A stretch of 64,000 bases of DNA from Amorphoplanes friuliensis DSM 7358 (GTDB lineage: Bacteria > Actinomycetota > Actinomycetes > Mycobacteriales > Micromonosporaceae), in the NCBI RefSeq assembly GCF_000494755.1, contig NC_022657.1, positions 3,572,001-3,636,000 of the forward strand, read 5' to 3'. Within the stretch, counting starts at the first letter, position 1. Every line of letters starts with the position of its first letter. A program made the translations under genes and the position numbers. Below the pieces are notes generated by a model. That model searched no databases. It was given only the letters and a program-made list of their open reading frames with translations, and was not told the origin of the DNA. Positions 48,926 through 57,459 of the stretch are shown here, piece after piece.

Positions 48926-50367
48926 CGGCCGACCACCACGCGGTCACCGGCGGCGAGGGTGGCGTCGGCGGCCGGGGTCACCGCGATGAATCCGTCCCCG
49001 GACACGCCCGGTTCGACGCTGACGCGTACCAGGTCGCCTGAAGGTCGGGACACGCTGACGGTGGTGGTGCCGTCGGCGGAGGCGCTCACCGCGGAGACCG
49101 GCACGACCAGGACCTTGCCGCTGGTCTGCGCCGCGGTCACGGTGAGCCGGACGTCGAGATTGTTCCACTGGTTGCCGAGCGCCTTTTTGGTCGTCACCGT
49201 GACGGGGACGTAGGGGAGGCCCGCCGCCTGACCTTCCTCGCCGTCGCCGCCGGACCGGTCGGTGGTCAGCTTGCCGACCGTGCCGACCACACCGGTGGCC
49301 TTCTCCCGCAGGGTCTCGGAGAGGATCTCGACCGGCATCCCGGGCCGCAGCAGCGATGCCTGCTCCGGCTGGAGCTTGGCGGTGACGGTGAGCCGGCCCG
49401 TGGCGAAGGTGATCAGCGGGGCCTCTACGGGGTCGCCGACCTTGCGGCCGACCGCGACCACGGTGGCCGGGAACGTCGTCAGGAACGCCGCCTCGGCCAG
49501 CGGCACCATCGGACCGGTGCGTGCGACCAGGTCCCTGCGGTCCTGCTCGGCGCGGGCCAAGGTGCGCTTGGCCGCCTTGAGCTGGTCCTTGAGGGTCGGC
49601 TCGCCAGGGGCGGACGGCGGCGGGGTCGCCGCGGCCAGCCGGGCCTTCAGCGAGGTGACGGCCGAGCGGGCCGCGCCGACCGCATCGTCCGCGGCCCGCA
49701 AGGGCTCGCGGTCCTCCTGGCCGCCGGGCCCGCCCGTGTCGGGCACCTCGTACCCGATGTCGGCGTAGAGGCGGCGGACCGCGGCCTTGGTCGACGGCCC
49801 GAACCAGCCGCGGCGATCACCCGAGTCGTAGTGGCCGAGCCGACGCAGCGCCGACTGCAACTGCGCGATGTCGTCACCCTCGTCGCCCGGCTTCAGGTCG
49901 CGGTAAGCCGGGATGGCACCCGGCAGGATCATCAGGGGCCGGCCCGAGACGGTCAGCACGACGTCACCAGGCTTGATCTTGGCGCCCACCCTGGTACGGA
50001 CGGCGGTCACGACGGTGACCTCGGCACCCTGCGCACTCGCCGGGGTGACCTCGACCTGCCTGTCCGCACCGACCTCGCCGCGGGTCACCACCGTCGACGC
50101 CAGCAGCCGTTCCTCCACGGTGGCGGTGAGCACGCTCGGAGCCGGCGGCAGCGCCGAGGCGCGCTGCTGCTCGGGCGACTGCACGAACGACGCCCCGATG
50201 AGCCCGCCGAGCGACAACAGCGTCGCCCCGCCGGCCATGAGCAACGCCCACCGCCGCCGGCCGTTCCGCCGGACGGGACCGTCCTCCCGGGGCGCCGGCG
50301 CCGGAGCGGCAGCCGGCTCCTCGAGAATCTGCTCCCCGTCGGGCCTGTCCCAGGCGAACCCGAACAT
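48922..50367 (-). CDS. Membrane fusion-like adaptor with peptidoglycan-binding domain
   Basis: The 481-residue protein has one membrane anchor (residues 40-62, WALLMAGGATLLSLGGLIGA), a HlyD-type beta-barrel and lipoyl half (residues 85-150, and 280-480), and a PG_binding_1 domain in between (LQSALRRLGHYDSGDRRGWFGPSTKAAVRRLY, residues 170-205). A coiled-coil stretch is inserted (residues 225-280). This is the MacA-like adaptor of Gram-positive MacAB systems, reaching toward the cell wall. It overlaps the ATPase gene (ATGA), and GGAGG is five bases before the ATG. Confidence 0.88.
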   Translation of the reverse strand: MFGFAWDRPDGEQILEEPAAAPAPAPREDGPVRRNGRRRWALLMAGGATLLSLGGLIGASFVQSPEQQRASALPPAPSVLTATVEERLLASTVVTRGEVGADRQVEVTPASAQGAEVTVVTAVRTRVGAKIKPGDVVLTVSGRPLMILPGAIPAYRDLKPGDEGDDIAQLQSALRRLGHYDSGDRRGWFGPSTKAAVRRLYADIGYEVPDTGGPGGQEDREPLRAADDAVGAARSAVTSLKARLAAATPPPSAPGEPTLKDQLKAAKRTLARAEQDRRDLVARTGPMVPLAEAAFLTTFPATVVAVGRKVGDPVEAPLITFATGRLTVTAKLQPEQASLLRPGMPVEILSETLREKATGVVGTVGKLTTDRSGGDGEEGQAAGLPYVPVTVTTKKALGNQWNNLDVRLTVTAAQTSGKVLVVPVSAVSASADGTTTVSVSRPSGDLVRVSVEPGVSGDGFIAVTPAADATLAAGDRVVVGR

Positions 50368-50398
50368 CACTACCTCCGTCGGCGGCTGTTGTCGCTGC

Positions 50399-51352
50399 TC
50401 AACCGGTCACGCCGGCGGCCGACTGGAGCATCGCGTCGATCGCCTTCTTGATGTCGGCGAGCCGCTCCTGGTTCTTTTCGATCAACTTCTCCTCGTACGC
50501 CGCCTCGACGGTGAACCAGACGCCGACGAGGTTGACCTTCTGTTTGCACTCGACGTCGGCGACGGCTGTCCGGATCTCCAGCGCGCTGGGCACCGGCTGG
50601 GCGAGGCTGCTCTTGAGGATCTCGCCGTCGAGCGGCTGGAACGGGTCGCTGTAATCGAAGCCGTCCGTTTTCATGCACGCGGACCACTCGGCGAACTTGC
50701 CGGTGACACGGCGGTCCGCGTCGGCCTGCTTGCCCGCGGCCAGCTCGATGTCGCTGGCGAACTGCCCCGGGTCGACCCGCTCGTACGCGTCCGCGCTGAG
50801 CTTGCTTTTGCTCTCGCCCATGCAGCCGCCGGCGGGGATCTCGGCGCCGTTGGCGGCGGTGCCCGTCTGCTTGCCGGTGCCGGTCGGGTCGGGAGCGCCG
50901 TAGAGCACCAGGCTCAGCTCCTTGGTGACCGGCTCGGCAGGTGGGCGACTGGTCTGCCCGTCGCTGCCACCCGGCTGGTGATAGCCGTACTTCGCTGCCA
51001 CCGCTCCGTCGGTGATGCCGTACCGGCGGCTGTTGGAAGCGTCCATCGGCTGTGACGCCGGGACCTCCCGCAGCGACGGCGGGAAGCCGAAGCGGGCGAG
51101 GCACTTGTTGGCCAGCACCGTCTGGGCGTTGTTGAGCTGGCGGGTCTTCTCGGGTGTCAGCTTGTAGGCCTCGACGGGGAAGACCTTGCCGTCCAGCAGG
51201 TCGAGCTGGGGCGCGGCCCCGACCACGGGCGGGGAGTTGACGGTCAGCGCGTCCGAGGCGGCGCCGGGCTGCTTGTCGTCGCTGCAGCCCGCCGCGACGA
51301 GGCACAGCGCGAGGGCGGCCGCCAGCCGGACCGGCGTGGTGTACCTGTTCAT
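50399..51352 (-). CDS. Putative lipoprotein preceding the MacAB-like operon
   Basis: The 317-residue protein has a signal and lipobox (ALCLVAAGCSDD, cysteine at residue 23). The mature domain contains ARFGFPPSLREVP, CMGESKSKLSADAYERVDP and WSACMKTDGFDYSDPF, which recur in actinobacterial lipoproteins that accompany MacAB-like ABC transporters. Four cysteines form likely disulphides. It is 32 bases upstream of the adaptor gene and in the same direction. It may deliver the substrate or assist the pump; no function is proved. Confidence 0.8.
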   Translation of the reverse strand: MNRYTTPVRLAAALALCLVAAGCSDDKQPGAASDALTVNSPPVVGAAPQLDLLDGKVFPVEAYKLTPEKTRQLNNAQTVLANKCLARFGFPPSLREVPASQPMDASNSRRYGITDGAVAAKYGYHQPGGSDGQTSRPPAEPVTKELSLVLYGAPDPTGTGKQTGTAANGAEIPAGGCMGESKSKLSADAYERVDPGQFASDIELAAGKQADADRRVTGKFAEWSACMKTDGFDYSDPFQPLDGEILKSSLAQPVPSALEIRTAVADVECKQKVNLVGVWFTVEAAYEEKLIEKNQERLADIKKAIDAMLQSAAGVTG

Positions 51353-51461
51353 GGTGGTCCTCTCATCATCGGAGAAAAAGGGGCAGCGCGACGATTCATG
51401 CGGAATACGGAAAGCGCGCGATCGTGTCCTTTGCGGAATACAGCAAAGGCGCGCGGCAGGG

Positions 51462-51499
51462 CCCGGGAGGCCGTGACGAAGTAACGCCGGCCTCCCGGG
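51462..51499 (-). terminator. 12-bp perfect stem-loop between the secreted protein and the lipoprotein operon
   Basis: CCCGGGAGGCCG (51462-51473) and CGGCCTCCCGGG (51488-51499) form a perfect stem with a 14-base loop. On the minus strand it follows the stop of the small secreted protein. It should separate the two transcripts. Confidence 0.7.
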
Positions 51500-51525
51500 T
51501 CGATGATATTTACTGCGCGTCGTTC

Positions 51526-51981
51526 CTAGGTGCAGGAACGCCAGCTCTGCGAGCGGTTGTTGTTGTTCAGCTCGTCCAGGGTCGAATCGCGGTCGCCGAC
51601 GTAGCCGTTCCAGTTCAGTTCCTTGACGCGGCCGGTCTGGGTGCCGTGCTCCCAGATCCGGGCGACGCACCGGGTGTCGGCGTTGACGCCGGAGCCGGCG
51701 TTGTTGGCGACGTCCTGATAGGCGCCCGCGCCGGTGTTGCTGAACTCGTAGGCGTAGAGGTCGTTGACCCAGCCGTTGATCGCTGCGCGCGAGCCCCGGT
51801 AGGACGACTGGAAGTAGTAACACATCGGGCCGAACGAGGTGGCGCTGCAGTTGCTGCTGGCGGTTGTGGCAGCGGCCGGGCTGGCCGAGAGGGCCACCAT
51901 GCCCGCTCCGACGAGAGCTGCGGCGAATCCGGCCCGGGATGCGAGACCCAGGTGACGGAGTACCCTGCTTCCTGTCCTCAT
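51526..51981 (-). CDS. Small secreted cysteine-containing protein
   Basis: The 151-residue protein starts at ATG after AAAGGAG and has a signal peptide cleaved near SPAAAT (residue 37). The mature part of about 113 residues has four cysteines (SSNCSAT, MCYYF, RCVARIW, WRSCT) and patterns such as YYFQSSYRGS and YAYEFSNTGAGAYQDVANNAG. It is weakly reminiscent of secreted peptidase inhibitors of the I36 type but I cannot assign it. It stands alone, with a hairpin after it and a 459-base upstream region. Confidence 0.75.
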   Translation of the reverse strand: MRTGSRVLRHLGLASRAGFAAALVGAGMVALSASPAAATTASSNCSATSFGPMCYYFQSSYRGSRAAINGWVNDLYAYEFSNTGAGAYQDVANNAGSGVNADTRCVARIWEHGTQTGRVKELNWNGYVGDRDSTLDELNNNNRSQSWRSCT

Positions 51982-52440
51982 GTTGACTCCTTTGGTCGAT
52001 GAGCGAGGACAACTGGGTGGTCGCGGCCTGGCCGCCGCGGCCACCCACCTGACTGTGATCAGGACCGGCTGACTGTGATCAAAGGTCGGCACGGTTCCCG
52101 ATCATTGGATCAATCCAAAGGCGAGCATAGTTGTCGGCCAATCTCTTCGCTGTCCCTTCCGGCGCGGAAGAAATGCATTCCCGGCAGTCCGGTCACGGCG
52201 TGTAATGCTCATCGATCATGCAAAACCGGGTAACGCGCTGAATGCCGCATGTCACAGCCTTGTGAACGCTGATTCGACGGCGTCAAATACACACGGTGTG
52301 TGGAGCGGCTTCGGTAAATCTTTTGACACTGTCCTGCTATTCGGTCACCCGGCGAGTTGTTGATCTCAGAAAGCGGCCACCATAGATCCACATTGGACCG
52401 GACGATTAGTGGATCGCCACTTTCGTCCGATAGTGGCGAT
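51982..52440. other. 459-base non-coding region upstream of the secreted protein
   Basis: No gene is supported. It contains a direct repeat CTGACTGTGATCA at 52049-52061 and 52069-52081 (20-bp period), an inverted repeat of GGTGG-CGCGGC type near 52017-52044, and a stretch of unusually low GC at 52240-52430, in contrast to the neighbours. The direct repeats lie 70-100 bases before the ATG of the secreted protein and may be an activator site. Confidence 0.5.
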
Positions 52441-52441
52441 C
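52412..52441 (-). terminator. Inverted repeat at the end of the anti-sigma-like gene
   Basis: GATCGCCACT (52412-52421) and AGTGGCGATC (52432-52441) pair perfectly around a 10-base loop. It touches the stop codon of the minus-strand gene. Confidence 0.65.
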
Positions 52442-53226
52442 TAGTTCGGGGCGCCGCCCTCGCCGGTCGGTGCCGTGTTCCACCGCTTGCTCGTGGCGAT
52501 CTCCTGAAGCTGCGCACCGGTCAGCGCGGGCGCCGGCCGCGTCACCTCGCCGGAGGAGACGTCCACGGCGTTCCAGACGGTGACGACCACCCGCTGCCCG
52601 TCAGGCCCGAGCACGTCCACCTGCCGCCGGACGATTTCCGAGGCGCCCGGCTCGTCGGCCGGACCGTCGATGGACACGATCCGCGTCCTGTCGTCCCGGG
52701 TCGCCGCGGTGCACTCGGTGCCCTGCGGATCCGTCCGCTTGGCGCAGTCGTACCGGTCGAGGAGATCCGCCGGAGAGGCCTTCCCCGCGTCGGTGGAGAA
52801 CTCAGGATCGACGTTCACCTCGACGGTGGTGCGGCCACCGGCGTCCTTGACCACCAGACTCGCGAACCCCTTACGGGCCACCTCGTTGCTGACCCGGCTG
52901 CCCTTCGGCAGCAACGTCCGCAGGGTGTCGAGAGCCGTTGTCGCCGTGAGGGGCGTCCGGGCCTGTGCCGACGGTGTGCCGGCGGGCGCCGCCGTCGCCG
53001 GGGCCACGCCGTCGGTCGGCTCGGGGGTGGCCGCAGGCCCGGACCAGGTCACTCCGGCGGCCACCAGCACGCCCAGCGTGGCCGCACCAGCGAGTCCGAC
53101 CCCGGCGCGCCGCCGCCGCTGGATCGAACGGGCCCGGCTGAACACCTCGGCCGTTCCCGCCCCGGGCGGTGGCTCGTGGGTGGTCGCGTGCTCCAGCAGA
53201 TCCCTGAGGTGGTGCTCTCCGGTCAT
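52441..53226 (-). CDS. Anti-sigma-factor-like membrane protein (CU044_5270 type)
   Basis: The 261-residue protein has an N-terminal cytoplasmic part of about 35 residues with HLRDLLEHATTHEPPPGAG, one membrane helix (AGVGLAGAATLGVLVAAGV, residues 42-60), then an external domain of about 190 residues with two cysteines. The gene follows the ECF sigma factor with an ATGA overlap, and GGAGG precedes its ATG. Such proteins pair with SigE-family ECF factors in actinobacteria and probably hold them at the membrane. The trigger is unknown. Confidence 0.75.
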   Translation of the reverse strand: MTGEHHLRDLLEHATTHEPPPGAGTAEVFSRARSIQRRRRAGVGLAGAATLGVLVAAGVTWSGPAATPEPTDGVAPATAAPAGTPSAQARTPLTATTALDTLRTLLPKGSRVSNEVARKGFASLVVKDAGGRTTVEVNVDPEFSTDAGKASPADLLDRYDCAKRTDPQGTECTAATRDDRTRIVSIDGPADEPGASEIVRRQVDVLGPDGQRVVVTVWNAVDVSSGEVTRPAPALTGAQLQEIATSKRWNTAPTGEGGAPN

Positions 53227-53741
53227 TTTCCGCCTCCTCCGTTCAGCGACAGCTCCGGCCGGACCCCGGCGAGGGATCCGCGCAGCGTGGCCATGGCCTT
53301 CGCGCACTGGCTCTTGACGGTGCCGGTGGAGACGCCCAGTGCCTCCGCCGTCTCCTCCGTGCTCCGGTCCTCCCAATAGCGCAGCACCACCGCCGCACGC
53401 TGCCGGGGCGGCAACGCGCGGAGAGCGGCGAGGACTGTCAGGGAGAGTGCCCGGTCGCCGTCGGCCACCGGTTGTTCGTGCAGCTCCGCCAGCGGGCGCT
53501 CGCGCTGCCACGGATGGCGGCGCCGATGGTCGAGGTAGACCCTGGTCAGAACCGTCCGGGCGTACGCGTCGAGGCTGTCGATCGTGCGGCGCCGCGCCGC
53601 GACGACCACCTTGGCCAGGGCGGTCTGCACCAGGTCCTCGGCCCGGTGCCAGTCACCGCACAGCAGGTAGGCAGTGCGGCGCAGGTGCAGATATCTCGCC
53701 TCGACGAACGACTGCAACTCGGTCTCGATGTCCGTGACCAC
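53223..53741 (-). CDS. ECF sigma factor, SigE family
   Basis: The 172-residue protein has sigma-70 region 2 (FVEARYLHLRRTAYLLCGDWHRAEDLVQTAL) and region 4 (LRALPPRQRAAVVLRYWEDRSTEETAEALGVSTGTVKSQCAKAM). It starts at GTG with GGGAG five bases upstream. The sequence belongs to the SigE-type ECF (SigE family) group that is multiplied in actinomycetes. It overlaps the anti-sigma-like gene. Its own promoter is not obvious. Confidence 0.9.
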   Translation of the reverse strand: MVTDIETELQSFVEARYLHLRRTAYLLCGDWHRAEDLVQTALAKVVVAARRRTIDSLDAYARTVLTRVYLDHRRRHPWQRERPLAELHEQPVADGDRALSLTVLAALRALPPRQRAAVVLRYWEDRSTEETAEALGVSTGTVKSQCAKAMATLRGSLAGVRPELSLNGGGGK

Positions 53742-53832
53742 GGACGCTCCCTCTGCCGGCTTGAGCTCTCACCCGTACTAGACAGGGTGCGCCACGGTCC
53801 GGTTGCCCCGCGTACGGGAGATTTTCTGGCGG

Positions 53833-54810
53833 TCACGGACGCAGGACGGGGGAGATCCGGTCGGTGCGGTTGGTCCAGAGCCACCCGGACCAGCCCGCGG
53901 GCATCGTCTCGAGGTCCTCAGGCCGGTCGAACCCGGCCGACCAGGGCCCGTCACCGGCCACGAGGATCACGCGGGTGTCCGCCTCGCGCATGCGGTCGGC
54001 GAAGAGGAGCGGCCAGCCCCACATGAGGCGGCCGTAGCGTTCCGGCAGATGCAGCTCGGTGTGCCGGCAGGCGCCGGGGACGTGGCCGCTCCAGCCGAGC
54101 GCGAGGTACCCGGTCAGGCAGGACTTCATGATCTTCCGTGAGGTGGCGCGCACCTGCGGAAGGCGGCTCCTGACAACCTCGACCGGCGCGTCGCCGCCGT
54201 AGACGCCGATGGTGGCGAGCCGCTCCGCGGGCAGGGTGGCGAGGTAGGCGGCCAGGCGTTCACCCTCGTCCGCCTCGTCGTTCTTGAGGTCGATGAGCAG
54301 CTCCCGGTCCGGGAAAGCGGCAACCACCTCCTCGACGGTCACCAGCAGACCGGATCCCTTACCCCGCAACGGGTACGTGGCACCGCCGTCCGCGGTGTAC
54401 CCGTGGCCGAGGTCGAGCCGCCGCAGCTCCGCGAGGGTGTGGTCGCGGATCCGGCCGGAGCCGTCGGTCCGGCACTCCAGCGTGGAGTCGTGGAACACCA
54501 CCAGGCGATCGTCGGCGGTGACCTGCACGTCGAACTCCAGCATGTCCGCACCGGCCTCGAACGCCGCCCGCATCGACGCGAGGGTGTTCTCCAGGTACGC
54601 GTGATCCGGCGGGTGGATGCGCGCGGCCGTACAGGTGTTGTTGTCCACTCCGTCGAGCGGGAAGGTCTGCGCGATGCCCCGGTGAGCGAGGAGTAGAGGG
54701 CGGCCGTCGTCGTCGCCCCACAACGCGGAGCTGTTCGCGGTGAAGAGCCCCGCGGTGGTCAGCAGGACGACGCCGAGGGTGATCAGAAGGCGGCGCCGGC
54801 GTCTGTTCAT
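53833..54810 (-). CDS. Secreted or anchored glycerophosphodiester phosphodiesterase
   Basis: The 325-residue protein has an N-terminal hydrophobic anchor (residues 8-28, LLITLGVVLLTTAGLFTANS) and the GDPD TIM-barrel motifs LLLAHRGIAQTFP, ENTLASMRAAFEAGADMLEFDVQ, VVFHDSTLECRTDG and ELLIDLKND. It should hydrolyse glycerophosphodiesters to glycerol-3-phosphate outside the membrane. The C-terminal part (WTNRTDRISPVL) follows family form. It stands alone. Confidence 0.88.
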   Translation of the reverse strand: MNRRRRRLLITLGVVLLTTAGLFTANSSALWGDDDGRPLLLAHRGIAQTFPLDGVDNNTCTAARIHPPDHAYLENTLASMRAAFEAGADMLEFDVQVTADDRLVVFHDSTLECRTDGSGRIRDHTLAELRRLDLGHGYTADGGATYPLRGKGSGLLVTVEEVVAAFPDRELLIDLKNDEADEGERLAAYLATLPAERLATIGVYGGDAPVEVVRSRLPQVRATSRKIMKSCLTGYLALGWSGHVPGACRHTELHLPERYGRLMWGWPLLFADRMREADTRVILVAGDGPWSAGFDRPEDLETMPAGWSGWLWTNRTDRISPVLRP

Positions 54811-55022
54811 CCGATCATCCTGCCGGTCCGGGCCGGGAGCCCGGACAGCCGGTGGACGTGGCCGGCCCCAGCTTCAAACAGGTTGCCGGTCGGCAACGAG
54901 GCCTGGGCCCGATCGGTAGCGGCCTTCGCAGCCTCACCGAAACCTTCTCGGGTACGGGGAGAGCTGCTCAGTGGTCGGGGCAGGCCGGGTGGACCTGGGT
55001 GTCGTTGCTGCTGGACCGCGGT

Positions 55023-55733
55023 TCACAGCCGGGCCTGGAGGGTGGCGAGGCCGGGGCCGTGCAGGTCGGCCAAGGCGGCCCGACGTCCCGTGACAGCCAG
55101 GCCCAACGCCTCGAGCGGCCCGCTGATCAGGGCGCCGGCACCCGGACCCCAGCCGGTGCCGTGACCAGGGCTGGTGTTGTGGTCGGAGTTGGTGTTGGGG
55201 CCCGAGCCGGTGTTGGGGCCCGAGTCGGTGAGGAAGGCGGTGGCTTCGAGCCGGAGGCCGTCGAGTCGGCCGGGCGGCACGAGGGCCGGGGCCACGCCGG
55301 GTGAGGTCAGATGGTCGAGCAGGAGGCGCCAGTGCTCGGCCGGCACGTCCGCCGCCAGCCCCAGCGGGCGCGCGATGTCGCGCAGGTGGATGCAGGTCTC
55401 GGCGAAGGGGCCGAACGGTCCGACACGCGGCGGATCGACCCGGTCGGCGGCGTGCTCGCGCAGGAGGGCGATCAGCTCCGCGCGGGGCCGTGCGGCGAGC
55501 CGCCGGGTGAAGTGGTCGACGGTCCGGGCGGTGTCACCGCGGTAGCGCAGCGCGGTGAGGAAGAACCGTCCGAAGCCGACCAGCATCGGCTGGACCAGGT
55601 GGGCGGCCAGGTGGTGCACGGTCCAGCCCTCGCACAGCGTGGGTGCGGCCCACTGGTCGTCGTCGAGCGTCTCCAGGAAGTCGGCGATCATGCGGCGGTT
55701 GGCGCTGGTCAGGCCGAAGACGTCGGAAGTCAT
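55023..55733 (-). CDS. DinB-like mycothiol-dependent maleylpyruvate isomerase family protein
   Basis: The 236-residue protein shows the MDMPI N-terminal metal-binding signature WAAPTLCEGWTVHHLAAHLV with its two histidines, and ETCIHLRDIARPLG with the third. A C-terminal region (residues 185-236) has been expanded by short repeats (SGPNTGSGPNTNSDHNTSPG) encoded by GTTGGGGCCCGAG-type 18-bp copies at 55187-55230. The group contains mycothiol transferases. It overlaps the start of the MarR stop by four bases and may belong with it. Confidence 0.8.
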   Translation of the reverse strand: MTSDVFGLTSANRRMIADFLETLDDDQWAAPTLCEGWTVHHLAAHLVQPMLVGFGRFFLTALRYRGDTARTVDHFTRRLAARPRAELIALLREHAADRVDPPRVGPFGPFAETCIHLRDIARPLGLAADVPAEHWRLLLDHLTSPGVAPALVPPGRLDGLRLEATAFLTDSGPNTGSGPNTNSDHNTSPGHGTGWGPGAGALISGPLEALGLAVTGRRAALADLHGPGLATLQARL

Positions 55734-56173
55734 GACTGGCGGCGGACGTCACGGCTGAGAGCACCGAGGACCTTGGCGGCGGTGGTGATCTCCGCCAGGG
55801 TGCACTCCGGTGCCAGTGCGGCGAGCCGGTGCAGTTCGTCGTCGCGGATCTTGGTGATCACCGCGGTGCCCGTGGGGGTGAGGGCGATCAGGACCGAACG
55901 CCGGTGGGCCGGGTTCACCCTCCTCTCGGCGTGGCCTCGGTCGATCAGGTCGTTGACGTGCCGCTGGACACCCTGCCGGGGCAGGTCCAGGAGCTCGCCG
56001 AGCGCCGGCGCCGTGGCCGGGCCGTGCTCGGTGAGGACCTCCAGTACGGCTCGCATGCCGACGGTCAGCCCTTGGGGGCGCAGGGTCGCCTCGACCACCC
56101 GCGCCGAGTTGAGCACGAGCGGCCGGACGTGCCGGAGGACCTCGTAGAGCGCGACTCCGCGGCGCTGTGACAT
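55730..56173 (-). CDS. MarR family transcriptional regulator
   Basis: The 147-residue protein has the MarR winged helix (GMRAVLEVLTEHGPATAPALGELLDLPRQGVQRHVNDLIDRGHAERRVNPAHRRSVLIALTPTG, quoted in parts by residues 38-98). It overlaps the mycothiol enzyme gene in ATGA and is preceded by a palindrome that covers its start codon, so it probably represses itself and the pair. Confidence 0.86.
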   Translation of the reverse strand: MSQRRGVALYEVLRHVRPLVLNSARVVEATLRPQGLTVGMRAVLEVLTEHGPATAPALGELLDLPRQGVQRHVNDLIDRGHAERRVNPAHRRSVLIALTPTGTAVITKIRDDELHRLAALAPECTLAEITTAAKVLGALSRDVRRQS

Positions 56174-56189
56174 GACAACAATGATGTCA
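56173..56189. promoter_or_regulatory. MarR operator over the regulator start codon
   Basis: TGACAACAATGATGTCA is a near-palindrome (TGACA-N7-TGTCA) that begins at the ATG of the MarR gene on the minus strand. The placement suits autoregulation. Confidence 0.6.
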
Positions 56190-56320
56190 TCTCTCTGCCA
56201 AAAGTTGTAGATCCGCGCTGCTCGAAACCCCGCTGAGCGTCGATGCGGCACCGGCCGTCCGGGCGACATAGTCGTCCTCATCGCGGCACCGGCCGCTGAC
56301 GACACGAGGGAGACACGACG

Positions 56321-56452
56321 ATGGCAAGCCACACGAGCGTTCGGGGCGCGGGCCCGCTGCGGGAGATCCTCTCCGACCCGGCCGTGGTCCGGCTCGGGCT
56401 CTTCGCCGCTGGGCTCCCGCTGCTCCTGCTGATGGTCGCGGTCCTGCTCTGA
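56321..56452 (+). CDS. 43-residue single-helix membrane protein
   Basis: ATG after GAGGGAG encodes a soluble start (MASHTSVRGAGPLREILSDP) and a hydrophobic stretch VVRLGLFAAGLPLLLLMVAV to the end. It is the only gene on the plus strand between the MarR and QueA-like genes and ends nine bases before the QueA-like stop. It could be a membrane-anchored regulator or a small component. No homologue is known to me. GCGGCACCGGCCG occurs twice upstream (56242 and 56283). Confidence 0.55.
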   Translation: MASHTSVRGAGPLREILSDPAVVRLGLFAAGLPLLLLMVAVLL

Positions 56453-56460
56453 GCACGGTG

Positions 56461-57459
56461 TCACGGCAGGAGCAGGTTGACGTCGCCGAACTCGTGCCAC
56501 AGGTAGCGGGCGTCGAGCGCCTCCGCGTAACAGCGTTCGAGCAGCGGTGTCCCCGCGACGGCCGCCAGCATGTCGAGGTGTGAAGCACGCGGCTCGTGAA
56601 AGCCGGTGAGCAGCCCGTCGACCGCGCGCAAGCCACGGTCCGGGGTGATCACGAGCTCGGTCCAGCCCTGCGCCGGGCCGTCCCAGGCGGTCTCCAGCGC
56701 CCGGACCGCGGTCGTGCCGACCGCGATGATCCGGCCACCGTCGGCCCGGGCCCGCGCGACCAGCCGTCTGCTGGCCGGGGGCACCACAAATCTTTCCGGG
56801 TACGGCCGCTCGTGCGCCTCCGGCGACGCCACACCGGTGTGCAGCAGCACGGGGGCGAACAGAACGCCCGCGGTGACGAGCCGGGTGACCAGCACGTCGG
56901 TGAACGGCCGCCCCGCACTCGGCATCTCGGCGCTGCCGGGACTGACCCCGAAAACCGTCTGGTACGCCGCCAGTGGCCACCTCCGCCGCACATAGCCGTA
57001 CCGGATGGGTCGGCCGTGGGCGTACAGGAAGGCCTGCACGGAGCGGGCGCCGCCGGTCACGACCTCGGCCCGCCACAGGCGTCCGGCCGACCACGGCTCC
57101 CCCAGGACGACTGCCCCGCCGCCGGGAAGCGGATAACGCCGGCCGCTGGAGCCCTCGGGGAACGGTTCGGTGGCCTTGCCGCGGTTGCGGCGCAGCTCGA
57201 CGAGCCAGGAGCCGTCGTCGCACTCGGTCGAGAAGTGGACGGTCAGCGGGCTGTCGGTCACCGGCACCGCCGCGGGCAGCGTGGCCGAGGTGTTGACCAC
57301 CAGGACGTCGCCGGGCCTCAACAGGTCCGGTAGGTCGGTGAACCGGTGATGCGTGACCCGGCCGCTCGATCGCTCGCCGACCAGCATCCGCACACCGTCG
57401 CGCGCGGGCGGCGGCCGGTCGGCCTCCAGCGCCGGTGGCAGCGCGAAGTCGATCATCAT
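56461..57459 (-). CDS. QueA-like S-adenosylmethionine:tRNA ribosyltransferase-isomerase homologue
   Basis: The 332-residue protein shows QueA sequences: LLRPGDVLVVNTSATLPA, SAEMPSAGRPFTDVL (matching the SAGLHF segment partially), VTAGVLFAPVLLHTGV, GGRIIAVGTTAVRALE and LTGFHEPRASHLDMLAAVAG. QueA adds epoxyqueuosine precursor to tRNA in queuosine synthesis. No other queuosine gene is here, and the protein lacks the typical FTYQ/IRYxYV length, so this is a paralogue with unknown substrate. The ATG overlaps the SDR stop (ATGATGA), and the two are one operon. Confidence 0.78.
   Translation of the reverse strand: MMIDFALPPALEADRPPPARDGVRMLVGERSSGRVTHHRFTDLPDLLRPGDVLVVNTSATLPAAVPVTDSPLTVHFSTECDDGSWLVELRRNRGKATEPFPEGSSGRRYPLPGGGAVVLGEPWSAGRLWRAEVVTGGARSVQAFLYAHGRPIRYGYVRRRWPLAAYQTVFGVSPGSAEMPSAGRPFTDVLVTRLVTAGVLFAPVLLHTGVASPEAHERPYPERFVVPPASRRLVARARADGGRIIAVGTTAVRALETAWDGPAQGWTELVITPDRGLRAVDGLLTGFHEPRASHLDMLAAVAGTPLLERCYAEALDARYLWHEFGDVNLLLP

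Noticed and set aside
54811..55022. Search for an RNA or small gene between the GDPD and mycothiol-enzyme genes
   Set aside because: Only a short GTTGCCG/CGGCAAC hairpin is present. Nothing else supports a feature.
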